Below, one piece after another: positions 1 through 4,823 of a stretch of 5,528 bases of DNA (position 1 is the first letter of the stretch; every line of letters begins with the position of its first letter). A program made the position numbers and the translations under genes. This DNA comes from Mycoplasma sp. CAG:611 (GTDB lineage: Bacteria; Bacillota_I; Bacilli_A; RF39; UBA660): NCBI GenBank assembly GCA_000434175.1, contig HF999769.1:1-5528 (forward strand). The letters are read 5' to 3'. A model generated the notes under the pieces. It saw only the letters and a list, made by a program, of their open reading frames with translations, searched no databases and had not been told where the DNA came from.

Positions 1-43
1 CAACATTATTTATATTAAATTCTGCATTATTATATTTTTTCAT
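1..43 (-). CDS. aspS: Start of a gene running off the left edge, probably aspartyl-tRNA synthetase (partial)
   Basis: Only the first 14 codons are present, reading MKKYNNAEFNINNV. The ATG at 43-41 follows a near-perfect Shine-Dalgarno (AGGAGGA, 54-48) at a 4-nt spacing, so this is a real start. The pattern of Asn, Glu-Phe, Asn-Ile and Val resembles the N-terminal anticodon-binding region of bacterial AspRS, which typically reads like 'GEL.l..VG'. hisS followed directly by aspS is a common Firmicutes arrangement. Both points are inference from a very short stretch. The 9-nt gap to hisS and the overlap of its SD with the hisS stop mean the two are co-transcribed and probably translationally coupled. 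Confidence 0.5.
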   Translation of the reverse strand, partial: MKKYNNAEFNINNV

Positions 44-47
44 AACA

Positions 48-54
48 TCCTCCT
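48..54 (-). promoter_or_regulatory. Shine-Dalgarno of the downstream gene, overlapping the hisS stop codon
   Basis: The sequence AGGAGGA matches the anti-SD almost perfectly. Its first two bases (54-53) are the last two bases of the hisS TAG stop (55-53). Ribosomes finishing hisS therefore stop on the initiation site of the next gene, which favours coupled translation. Confidence 0.8.
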
Positions 55-1396
55 AAAAGCATGAACAGTCATGACAGTTACAATCTCCGTCACAATCATC
101 TTCACAGTCACAATCACAACTACAAGAAGAATCATCCTGTTCCAATTGTTCTAAAATGTATTTTAAAAATTCATTTTTAGAAACTTTTTCTTCTTCTCTT
201 GTTTTCATATTTTTAACTGTAAAATATTCTTTTTCTATTTCATCTTCACCAATTACAACAGTATACTTAGCATTTATTTTTTCCGCATATTTAAAATTAT
301 TAGCAAGTTTTCTATTTAAATAATCAGTTTCTACGCTTAGTCCTAATGTTCTAAGTAAATAAACTAAACTAAAGCTAAATGATTTATCATCAGTCATTGG
401 TATTACATAAACATCAACACTTTTCTTATCAACAATATCAATATTTTCATGTTCTAAAGCAAGAAGAAGTCTTTCACTTCCTAAGCCAAATCCTACAGCA
501 GGAGTTGCTGGTCCATCTAAATTTTCTACCAAATTATTATATCTTCCACCAGCACATAATACATTTTGAGCTCCAAAATCTTTTATATTAGCTTCAATTT
601 CAAATACTGTATGTGTATAATAATCAAGTCCCCTTATTGTTTTAGGATCAACCTCATAACATATTTCTAAAGAGTCTAAATAACTAAGCACTTCATCAAA
701 GAAAGTTTTTGATTCTTCATTTAAATAATCTATAGTTTTAGGAATATTTTTAAGTATTTCATTATCTTTATCTACTTTACAATCAAGTATTCTTAAAGGA
801 TTTTTATTAAACCTTTCTTTACAATCTTCACATAAACTATCTATATGTGGTTTTAAATAATCTACTAAAGCTTTTTTATAATTTTCTCTTGATTCATTAT
901 CTCCAAGAGTATTAATTCTAACCTTTACTCCTTCAAGTCCTAATGTTTCAAACAAATGATATGGAATACTGATAATTTCAGCATCGACTCTAGCATCATT
1001 ACTTCCATATGCTTCACAACCAAATTGAAAATGTTCTCTATATCTTCCCTTTTGTGGTCTATCATATCTATACATAGGTTCAAAATACCAAAATTTTCTT
1101 GGAAGATCTGTATATAATTTATTTTCAATAAAACATCTTGCAACACTTGCTGTACCTTCTGGTCTTAATGCTAAACTTCTATCTTTTTTATCCTTAAATT
1201 CATACATTTCTTTACTTACAACATCACTTGTTTCACCTGAAGTTCTTTTAAATAATTCAGTTGATTCAAAAACAGGTGTTCTAATAAAAGAATAATTAAA
1301 ATTATTCATAATATTTTCAAATATATTTCTAAGTGCTAAAACTTTTCTAGCTTCTTCGCCATATAAATCATAAGTTCCTTTTTGTTTACTAATCAT
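53..1396 (-). CDS. hisS: Histidyl-tRNA synthetase with a Cys/Asp-rich C-terminal tail
   Basis: Class II aminoacyl-tRNA synthetase that activates histidine with ATP and charges tRNA-His in the cytoplasm; 447 residues. Recognisable parts: motif 1 region with RTPVFESTELF (39-49), ALRPEGT (76-82), motif 2 with MYRYDRPQKGRYREHFQFG (108-126), the His-specific RGLDYYTHT (255-263) and AGGRYNNLV (282-290), motif 3 AVGFGLGSERLLLAL (300-314), and a C-terminal anticodon-binding domain from about 327 to 418. The normal family length of about 420 ends near Gln420. The 27 residues after it (421-447) are an addition with Cys at 425, 427, 429, 431, 435, 439, 441, 444 and 446, ten Asp/Glu and one His. The ATG at 1396 has a good SD (AAGGAGT, 1409-1403). 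A dedicated promoter lies about 25 nt upstream and the stop overlaps the SD of the next gene. The enzyme call is certain; the role of the tail is unknown. Confidence 0.98.
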   Translation of the reverse strand: MISKQKGTYDLYGEEARKVLALRNIFENIMNNFNYSFIRTPVFESTELFKRTSGETSDVVSKEMYEFKDKKDRSLALRPEGTASVARCFIENKLYTDLPRKFWYFEPMYRYDRPQKGRYREHFQFGCEAYGSNDARVDAEIISIPYHLFETLGLEGVKVRINTLGDNESRENYKKALVDYLKPHIDSLCEDCKERFNKNPLRILDCKVDKDNEILKNIPKTIDYLNEESKTFFDEVLSYLDSLEICYEVDPKTIRGLDYYTHTVFEIEANIKDFGAQNVLCAGGRYNNLVENLDGPATPAVGFGLGSERLLLALEHENIDIVDKKSVDVYVIPMTDDKSFSFSLVYLLRTLGLSVETDYLNRKLANNFKYAEKINAKYTVVIGEDEIEKEYFTVKNMKTREEEKVSKNEFLKYILEQLEQDDSSCSCDCDCEDDCDGDCNCHDCSCF

Positions 1397-1421
1397 AAAA
1401 TCACTCCTTTTTTATATTTAT

Positions 1422-1450
1422 ATAATACTTCTTTTTTATAAATAAATCAA
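1422..1450 (-). promoter_or_regulatory. Sigma-A-type promoter of hisS
   Basis: A -35 box TTGATT (1450-1445) and a -10 box TATTAT (1427-1422) are separated by exactly 17 bp. Transcription would start near 1415, giving a leader of about 19 nt that holds little more than the SD. This leaves no room for a T-box, so histidine-responsive attenuation of the kind seen for many Firmicutes synthetase genes is unlikely. The promoter lies directly behind the terminator of the upstream operon, consistent with an independent unit. Confidence 0.6.
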
Positions 1451-1452
1451 CG

Positions 1453-1479
1453 AAAAAATAAGTAATAAATACTTATTTT
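1453..1479 (-). terminator. Intrinsic terminator after the prepilin peptidase gene
   Basis: On the minus strand a stem of 10 bp (AAAATAAGTA with TACTTATTTT) closes a 5-nt loop at 1469-1465 and merges into a run of T ending at 1453. It begins 3 nt after the TAA stop of the peptidase gene. The stem is AT-rich, so it may be leaky, but position and T-run fit the end of the smr-pilC-pilD unit. Confidence 0.75.
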
Positions 1480-1481
1480 AC

Positions 1482-2252
1482 TTAATAAATTAAACTTATA
1501 TACTCCATAATACTATTTATATCTATTTTCATTAAAAAGATAATCAATGTTCCTAAGATTAAAAATGGTCCAAATGGTATTATTTTATCTTTTTTACTTA
1601 AAAGTAAATAAAGAGAAATAGGAAATGCTATTAACGTTCCTAAAATTAATCCTAAAAAAGATGCCATAATTGGAAGCGTTAATCCTAAAACAAATACAAG
1701 TTTAACATCCCCTCCTCCTAAAGCTTCTTCTTTAAACATAAACTTTCCAAGTAACATAATAATATACATAAATAAAAACATAATAATACCATATAAAATA
1801 TATGTTAATGAAGGAATAAAACCATATTTAAAAATATTTATAATAATTATTAATACTCCAAAAAAGATAGTAACTTCATCAGGAATTATATAAAAATTAA
1901 CATCACTTACTATAACAATAGAAAGTAAACTAACTAACGCTAAACCTATTATTAAATCATAACTAAAGCCAAAAGAATAAAAACATGTTGCAAAAAGAAG
2001 TCCTGTAAATAGTTCAATTAATGGATAAAATAAAGATATTTTTTCTTTACAAGCCTTACATCTGCCTTTTAGAAAAATATAAGATAAAACGGGGATAAGT
2101 TCTAAAAAACTTAATTTATGATTACATTTAGGGCAATGACTTCCTGGTTTAATTATAGATTCATTTTTACATAATCTATAACCTACAACATTATAAAATG
2201 ACCCTAATATTGTTCCCAGAAGAAAAAATACAATTGTAAAGTATATTTTCAT
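1482..2252 (-). CDS. pilD: Prepilin leader peptidase, PilD/ComC/GspO family
   Basis: Integral membrane aspartyl peptidase that cleaves the positively charged leader of type IV prepilins or pseudopilins at the cytoplasmic face and, in bifunctional members, N-methylates the new N terminus. The 256-residue length is typical. Visible features: N-terminal signature GSFYNVVGYRL (17-27), a zinc-type pair of CxxC motifs (Cys40/43 and Cys65/68) in the first cytoplasmic loop, the first catalytic Asp in SDVNFYIIPDE (Asp117), the second in GGGDVKL (Asp182), and a conserved IPFGPFL near the C terminus (225-231). Seven or eight hydrophobic segments span the rest. Retention of the CxxC cysteines suggests the longer form carrying the methylase-associated domain. 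The start lies 2 nt after the stop of the PilC-like gene, with a weak AGGT SD about 9 nt upstream, so translation probably depends on coupling. Confidence 0.95.
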   Translation of the reverse strand: MKIYFTIVFFLLGTILGSFYNVVGYRLCKNESIIKPGSHCPKCNHKLSFLELIPVLSYIFLKGRCKACKEKISLFYPLIELFTGLLFATCFYSFGFSYDLIIGLALVSLLSIVIVSDVNFYIIPDEVTIFFGVLIIIINIFKYGFIPSLTYILYGIIMFLFMYIIMLLGKFMFKEEALGGGDVKLVFVLGLTLPIMASFLGLILGTLIAFPISLYLLLSKKDKIIPFGPFLILGTLIIFLMKIDINSIMEYISLIY

Positions 2253-2254
2253 AA

Positions 2255-3742
2255 TTATAATACCTGTGAATTAAATGATAACATAGGAATTATTACAGAT
2301 AAGATTACTGTACCTACTATTGCTGCTAAAAGAATTATCATTACTGGTTCAATAAAGGTATTTAATCTTTTAACATAATTAGCATATAAATCTTCATAAT
2401 ATGCCGCAACATGATTCATCATTGTAGGAAGTTTACCAGTATTTTCTCCAGTAACAAGCATTTCATATGCTACAATTGGAAAAGCCCATTTTCCTTTAAA
2501 TGCATCACTAATTCTTGCTCCTTTTGCCAAATTATCTAAAGATTCTTTAATAATATCACTATATACTTCATTAGTTGTAATATTACTTAATATTTCCATT
2601 GTATCAGTTATAAATACATCATGATTTAAAAGTGAAGCAAATGTTTTTGTAAACATCGCTACTTCTTTATATATTACTAAGTTTTTAACAACAGGAAGTC
2701 TCATATAAAATGATTGCATTGCTTTTCTAAAAGGTTTTATAAATTTAAATGCTAATGTATAAATAACAAGTATTCCTATAATTATTCCAATAAGAATAAG
2801 ACCTTTTGTTCTTAAAAAATTACTTATTTCTATTACTTTTAATGTAATATTAGGAAGTTTTGCATTATTAGAACTAAACATTTGAGTAAATGTTGGAATA
2901 ACATAAGTTAAAATAAATGTAATAACTGCAATTGAAAAGACAAATATAATCGTAGGATATGCCATTGCACTAACAGTTTGTTTTCTTGTTTTATCTATTG
3001 TAGTATAATATTCTGCCATATCATCAAGAACAGATGGTAAATCTCCTGTCATTTCAGCAGTTTTAGTCATATTGATAAATAGTTTAGGAAAAACACTACC
3101 TTGAGCAGCTAAAGCATTTGAAAAACTTTCTCCTTTTACAAGCTCATAACCAATATTAGAAAATATTCTTCTTTGATTTGCTTTTACTGATTGTCTTTCA
3201 AGAATTCTAACTGAATCAATTAAAGATATACCTGCTTTTAAATAAGTTGATAATTGTGTTAAAGTAAAAGATAATTCACCATAACTTAATCTCGTAACAC
3301 CAAGTTCTATATCTTTTGATACATCAAGTTTTAATACCTCGTAACCTTCATTACTTAAATAAACTTGTACTTCATCTTTATTATATGCATCAATATAACC
3401 ATTAACTTTTTTACCTTGAGAATTTATAACTTGATATTTAAATCTAGTTTTTTTTACACCTTGTAAAGCCTCTTTTATATTTTCATTTTTATTACTATTG
3501 TTAATTGTATTAATTTTATTTTTTTCAATTTCATTTGTTAATGATGGATTAATATTATTAGTATTATCACTAACCATATTAATATCCGTATGAAAAGTAC
3601 TGTTTTCATTAGAATTATTAATATCATCACTTACGGTATTAATATCTGTATGTGAAATATTATTAATTTCATTATTTGAACTGTCATCATTAATAATTTT
3701 ATTTATTTGTTCATCTATCAATTTATCTTCATTATTTTCCAT
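2255..3742 (-). CDS. pilC: Type IV pilus/type II secretion inner-membrane platform protein (PilC/GspF family) with an Asn-rich N-terminal extension
   Basis: Polytopic platform protein around which the assembly ATPase works and prepilins are lifted from the membrane. I place the start at the ATG at 3742 (495 residues), because AGAGGG (3755-3750) lies 7 nt upstream. The in-frame ATG at 3748 is too close to that SD, and an earlier TTG at 3766 lies upstream of it. Residues 1 to about 97 are Asn/Asp/Ser-rich, low complexity and presumably disordered, with an internal 20-residue duplication. A small N-terminal GspF-type domain follows (about 101-143, FKYQVINSQGKKVNGY), then two T2SSF helical domains (about 159-285 and 363-488) with the usual pairs LSTYLKAGISLIDSV and FASLLNHDVFITDTM, and GENTGKLP in the second. 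Membrane helices lie at about 262-285, 314-334 and 463-488. Without the extension the length matches PilC (about 400). ComGB is the competence alternative but is usually shorter. No PilB/ComGA-type ATPase or prepilin gene lies in the window. Confidence 0.93.
   Translation of the reverse strand: MENNEDKLIDEQINKIINDDSSNNEINNISHTDINTVSDDINNSNENSTFHTDINMVSDNTNNINPSLTNEIEKNKINTINNSNKNENIKEALQGVKKTRFKYQVINSQGKKVNGYIDAYNKDEVQVYLSNEGYEVLKLDVSKDIELGVTRLSYGELSFTLTQLSTYLKAGISLIDSVRILERQSVKANQRRIFSNIGYELVKGESFSNALAAQGSVFPKLFINMTKTAEMTGDLPSVLDDMAEYYTTIDKTRKQTVSAMAYPTIIFVFSIAVITFILTYVIPTFTQMFSSNNAKLPNITLKVIEISNFLRTKGLILIGIIIGILVIYTLAFKFIKPFRKAMQSFYMRLPVVKNLVIYKEVAMFTKTFASLLNHDVFITDTMEILSNITTNEVYSDIIKESLDNLAKGARISDAFKGKWAFPIVAYEMLVTGENTGKLPTMMNHVAAYYEDLYANYVKRLNTFIEPVMIILLAAIVGTVILSVIIPMLSFNSQVL
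3548..3652 (-). repeat. Imperfect tandem duplication in the 5' part of pilC
   Basis: Two 45-bp copies, 3652-3608 and 3592-3548, are offset by exactly 60 bp and match at 37 of 45 positions. They encode HTDINTVSDDINNSN and HTDINMVSDNTNNIN, identical at 11 of 15 residues. The offset is a multiple of three, so the frame is kept. This looks like an old 20-codon duplication in a low-complexity Asn-rich region that tolerates length change. Confidence 0.85.
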
Positions 3743-3755
3743 ATACATACCCTCT
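3740..3755 (-). promoter_or_regulatory. Ribosome binding site and tandem start codons of pilC
   Basis: AGAGGG (3755-3750) is followed by an ATG one base later and a second in-frame ATG after TAT. The 7-nt spacing to the second ATG (3742-3740) is standard and decides the start. The string GGTATGTATATG recurs exactly at the start of the DUF5684-like gene. Confidence 0.65.
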
Positions 3756-3770
3756 TTACTATACAATACT

Positions 3771-3799
3771 ATTTTATATTAAATTTTAATTAAAATCAA
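3771..3799 (-). promoter_or_regulatory. Possible internal promoter before pilC
   Basis: TTGATT (3799-3794) and TAAAAT (3776-3771) are separated by 17 bp and would start transcription about 22 nt before the pilC start codon. The 67-nt smr-pilC gap shows no terminator, so this would be a second promoter inside the unit. Such matches arise by chance in sequence this AT-rich. Confidence 0.35.
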
Positions 3800-3809
3800 T
3801 AATAATTAA

Positions 3810-4067
3810 CTAGATTTCTACAATTGTTACGCCATCATTAAATAAATCTAATTTATAAGAAATAACTTTTTTATTATTTTTTAAATATTTATGTATTTCT
3901 TCTTTTAAAATATGATTTCCTTTACCGTGAATAATTTTTATTAAATGATTCTTTAACACAATATTGTCTTTTATAAAACTATCAACTTTATATATTGCTT
4001 CATATCTATTACAACCATGTAAATCTAGTTCATTTATATTTTTATATAAATAATAATTGTCTATCAT
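3810..4067 (-). CDS. Stand-alone Smr-domain protein
   Basis: A complete Smr (small MutS-related) domain with almost nothing else, 85 residues from the ATG at 4067. The domain opens with the signature LDLHG (14-18), has the central HGKG (47-50), and ends in GVTIVEI, matching the usual family end 'GvTiVeL'. Smr domains occur at the C terminus of MutS2 and in small proteins. They act as nucleases or nucleic-acid-binding modules, and some family members act on RNA at collided ribosomes; which substrate applies here is unknown. The ATG at 4067 is preferred because GGTGA lies 5 nt upstream. The frame stays open to a TTG at 4079, but no SD precedes that. It is the first gene of the probable unit with pilC and pilD. 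No functional link to pili is established, and co-transcription may be incidental. Confidence 0.88.
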   Translation of the reverse strand: MIDNYYLYKNINELDLHGCNRYEAIYKVDSFIKDNIVLKNHLIKIIHGKGNHILKEEIHKYLKNNKKVISYKLDLFNDGVTIVEI

Positions 4068-4083
4068 ACGCTTCACCAATTAT

Positions 4084-4089
4084 ATTATA
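4084..4089 (-). promoter_or_regulatory. Possible -10 box for the smr-pilC-pilD unit
   Basis: A perfect TATAAT lies just upstream of the smr start, between it and the terminator of the preceding gene. No convincing -35 box accompanies it; the 17-bp position is AT-rich only. A promoter is expected here because the preceding gene is terminated. Confidence 0.35.
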
Positions 4090-4113
4090 TATTTAATTTA
4101 AAAAAATTAAAAG

Positions 4114-4140
4114 AAAAAACTATTAGTAAATTACTAATAG
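4114..4140 (-). terminator. Intrinsic terminator of the DUF5684-like gene, containing its stop codon
   Basis: A perfect 10-bp inverted repeat with one central base (4140-4120; arms CTATTAGTAA and TTACTAATAG) is followed by six T (4119-4114). The TAG stop codon (4136-4134) and a second in-frame TAA directly after it lie in the 5' arm, so the last two codons and both stops are part of the hairpin. The actual loop would be about 3-5 nt. Confidence 0.85.
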
Positions 4141-4526
4141 TCAGTGTATGTTGATGAATCAAATGCTAAAATCGCCATAAATATTGGATTAAGTAACCAA
4201 AGTCCTACACCAAATCCTGAATCTTTACCAAAACATTTAGCTATTCTAAAGTCTGATACGATCATTAGAATTCCTACGGCTATCCAACCAAATAATGGAA
4301 CAAGGACTAATAATGACAACGCACCAGAAAATCCTGCCATTTCAAAAAATATCCACATGTTATAAACAGGTATTAAAGAGGCCCAACCTGGTTTTCCAGC
4401 TTTTTCAAATACTTTCCATAAACAAATAACTTCAAAAACATAAACTGCAAAACTAAAGATGTAAGAACCCATACCTAATGTAGCAACATATCCTTCAAAA
4501 AATGATTCATAATAATCCATACTCAT
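4134..4526 (-). CDS. Small DUF5684-like integral membrane protein, function unknown
   Basis: A 130-residue membrane protein of unknown function. Counting from the ATG at 4526, hydrophobic segments lie at about 20-37, 67-90 and 104-122. Two conserved-looking blocks fit my recollection of DUF5684: KAGKPGWASLIPVYN (42-56) after the first helix, and AKCFGKDSGFGVGLWLLNPI (96-115) leading into the last. Such proteins are sometimes mislabelled signal peptidase I in databases, but no Ser/Lys catalytic motifs are visible here. The start is chosen by spacing: AGAAGG (4539-4534) is 7 nt from the ATG at 4526 but only 1 nt from the in-frame ATG at 4532. It is monocistronic, with its own promoter and terminator, and lies directly downstream of the candidate small RNA. 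Confidence 0.8.
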   Translation of the reverse strand: MSMDYYESFFEGYVATLGMGSYIFSFAVYVFEVICLWKVFEKAGKPGWASLIPVYNMWIFFEMAGFSGALSLLVLVPLFGWIAVGILMIVSDFRIAKCFGKDSGFGVGLWLLNPIFMAILAFDSSTYTDY

Positions 4527-4539
4527 ATACATACCTTCT
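4524..4539 (-). promoter_or_regulatory. Ribosome binding site and tandem start codons of the DUF5684-like gene
   Basis: AGAAGG is followed by the string TATGTATATG, giving three in-frame ATGs at 4532, 4526 and 4520. The one at 4526 has the standard 7-nt spacing. The layout copies that of the pilC start base for base over GGTATGTATATG. Confidence 0.6.
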
Positions 4540-4554
4540 TTCTATATTTATTTT

Positions 4555-4584
4555 ATCATATCTTGTATCTATTTTAAAGTACAA
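4555..4584 (-). promoter_or_regulatory. Promoter of the DUF5684-like gene
   Basis: TTGTAC (4584-4579) and TATGAT (4560-4555) are separated by 18 bp. Transcription would start near 4548, about 20 nt before the start codon. It lies downstream of the small-RNA terminator, so this gene can be expressed without read-through from that RNA. Confidence 0.5.
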
Positions 4585-4612
4585 TTATTATATTCATCAC
4601 ATTTTTCTTCGA

Positions 4613-4639
4613 GTAATTTAAAATTACAATAATTATTGT
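4613..4639 (-). repeat. Two adjoining palindromes upstream of the DUF5684-like promoter
   Basis: GTAATTTAAAATTAC (4613-4627, 7-bp arms around one base) overlaps by two bases with the perfect 14-bp palindrome ACAATAATTATTGT (4626-4639). They sit 29 bp or more upstream of the -35 box and could be a double operator. The second loosely resembles AT-rich Fur/PerR-type boxes, but no regulator can be named from this. Confidence 0.35.
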
Positions 4640-4650
4640 CTAATCTTACC

Positions 4651-4681
4651 AAAATAAAAATTAGAGTTGTGCTCTCTAATT
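4651..4681 (-). terminator. Intrinsic terminator of the candidate small RNA (bidirectional)
   Basis: On the minus strand an 8-bp stem AATTAGAG/CTCTAATT (4681-4674 and 4666-4659) closes the 7-nt loop AGCACAA and runs into TTTATTTT (4658-4651). On the plus strand the same hairpin is followed by ATTTTTT, so it could also stop transcription the other way. It lies about 125 nt before the nearest downstream start codon. Confidence 0.85.
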
Positions 4682-4782
4682 ATTTTTTAAGTTCCTCTCA
4701 TAGTGGGAATCACTAGCTTTTTTATTTGCCTTAAGGCATTAATATTATATGTATAAATTATACATGCATTAACTTGTAATGC
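4653..4782 (-). ncRNA. Candidate structured small RNA, about 130 nt, unknown family
   Basis: A complete transcription unit without an ORF: promoter at 4817-4789, predicted start near G4782, terminator ending near 4653. In order the RNA can form a 5' hairpin beginning at its first base (GCATTA/TAATGC, 4782-4777 with 4771-4766, loop CAAGT), an 8-bp AT hairpin (4765-4749), a short hairpin TGCC/GGCA with loop TTAA (4738-4727), a hairpin UAGUG/CACUA (4715-4701) whose loop can pair further downstream, and the terminator stem. The segment 4718-4691 is clearly less AT-rich than its surroundings, as expected for constrained RNA. Frames through it hit stops within a few codons. I see no T-box, SRP, tmRNA, RNase P or 6S hallmarks. 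It could instead be the leader of the DUF5684-like gene, but that gene has its own promoter beyond the terminator. Structure and start site are predicted by eye. Confidence 0.6.
4692..4715 (-). other. Possible H-type pseudoknot in the candidate small RNA
   Basis: Stem 1 pairs UAGUG (4715-4711) with CACUA (4705-4701). Its loop AUUCC (4710-4706) offers UUCC to a downstream GGAA (4695-4692), forming stem 2 of 4 bp. The connecting loops would be 1 nt (A4710), 0 nt and 5 nt (UGAGA), which is geometrically acceptable for a classical H-type fold. An A-rich stretch follows before the terminator. Confidence 0.4.
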
Positions 4783-4788
4783 ACGTAA

Positions 4789-4817
4789 ATTATAACATAT
4801 TTATCACAAAATGTCCA
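4789..4817 (-). promoter_or_regulatory. Strong sigma-A promoter of the candidate small RNA
   Basis: TGGACA (4817-4812, five of six consensus bases), exactly 17 bp, then a perfect TATAAT (4794-4789) carrying the extended -10 TG one base upstream. It is the best promoter in the window. Its -35 box starts only 6 bp after the stop codon of the permease remnant, so it serves what follows and is not part of that gene. Confidence 0.75.
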
Positions 4818-4823
4818 TATATT

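Noticed and set aside
61..125. CRISPR or minisatellite array at the end of hisS
   Set aside because: The short periodic pattern comes from Asp-Cys codons kept in frame; there are no spacers and no regular repeat unit.
379..591. Plus-strand ORF of 70 codons inside hisS
   Set aside because: It is antisense to conserved HisRS sequence, has a composition typical of a shadow frame (His/Gln/Leu-rich) and resembles no known protein.
940..1146. Second minus-strand ORF inside hisS
   Set aside because: It lies entirely in an alternative frame of the conserved catalytic domain and has no recognisable domain.
3783..3796. ATTTTAATTAAAAT palindrome before pilC as an operator
   Set aside because: It is pure A/T in a very AT-rich spacer, overlaps a tentative -35 box, and chance explains it.
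4144..4365. Plus-strand ORF of 73 codons opposite the DUF5684-like gene
   Set aside because: It is antisense to a better supported gene with SD, promoter and terminator, and its sequence is low-complexity Pro/Asn/Thr.
4727..4738. TGCCTTAAGGCA palindrome as a terminator or operator
   Set aside because: It lacks a following T-run on the plus strand and lies inside the predicted RNA, where a 4-bp hairpin is the simpler reading.
4680..4750. IS200/IS605 transposon end or TnpB guide-RNA remnant
   Set aside because: The short hairpins recall such ends, but there is no transposase or TnpB fragment and no recognisable end sequence. The promoter-terminator arrangement fits a stand-alone RNA better.
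4653..4782. Known riboswitch or housekeeping RNA identity for the intergenic RNA
   Set aside because: I checked by eye for T-box (AGGGTGG), preQ1-I, SRP (GGAAG..AGC), RNase P and 6S hallmarks and found none, so no name is assigned.
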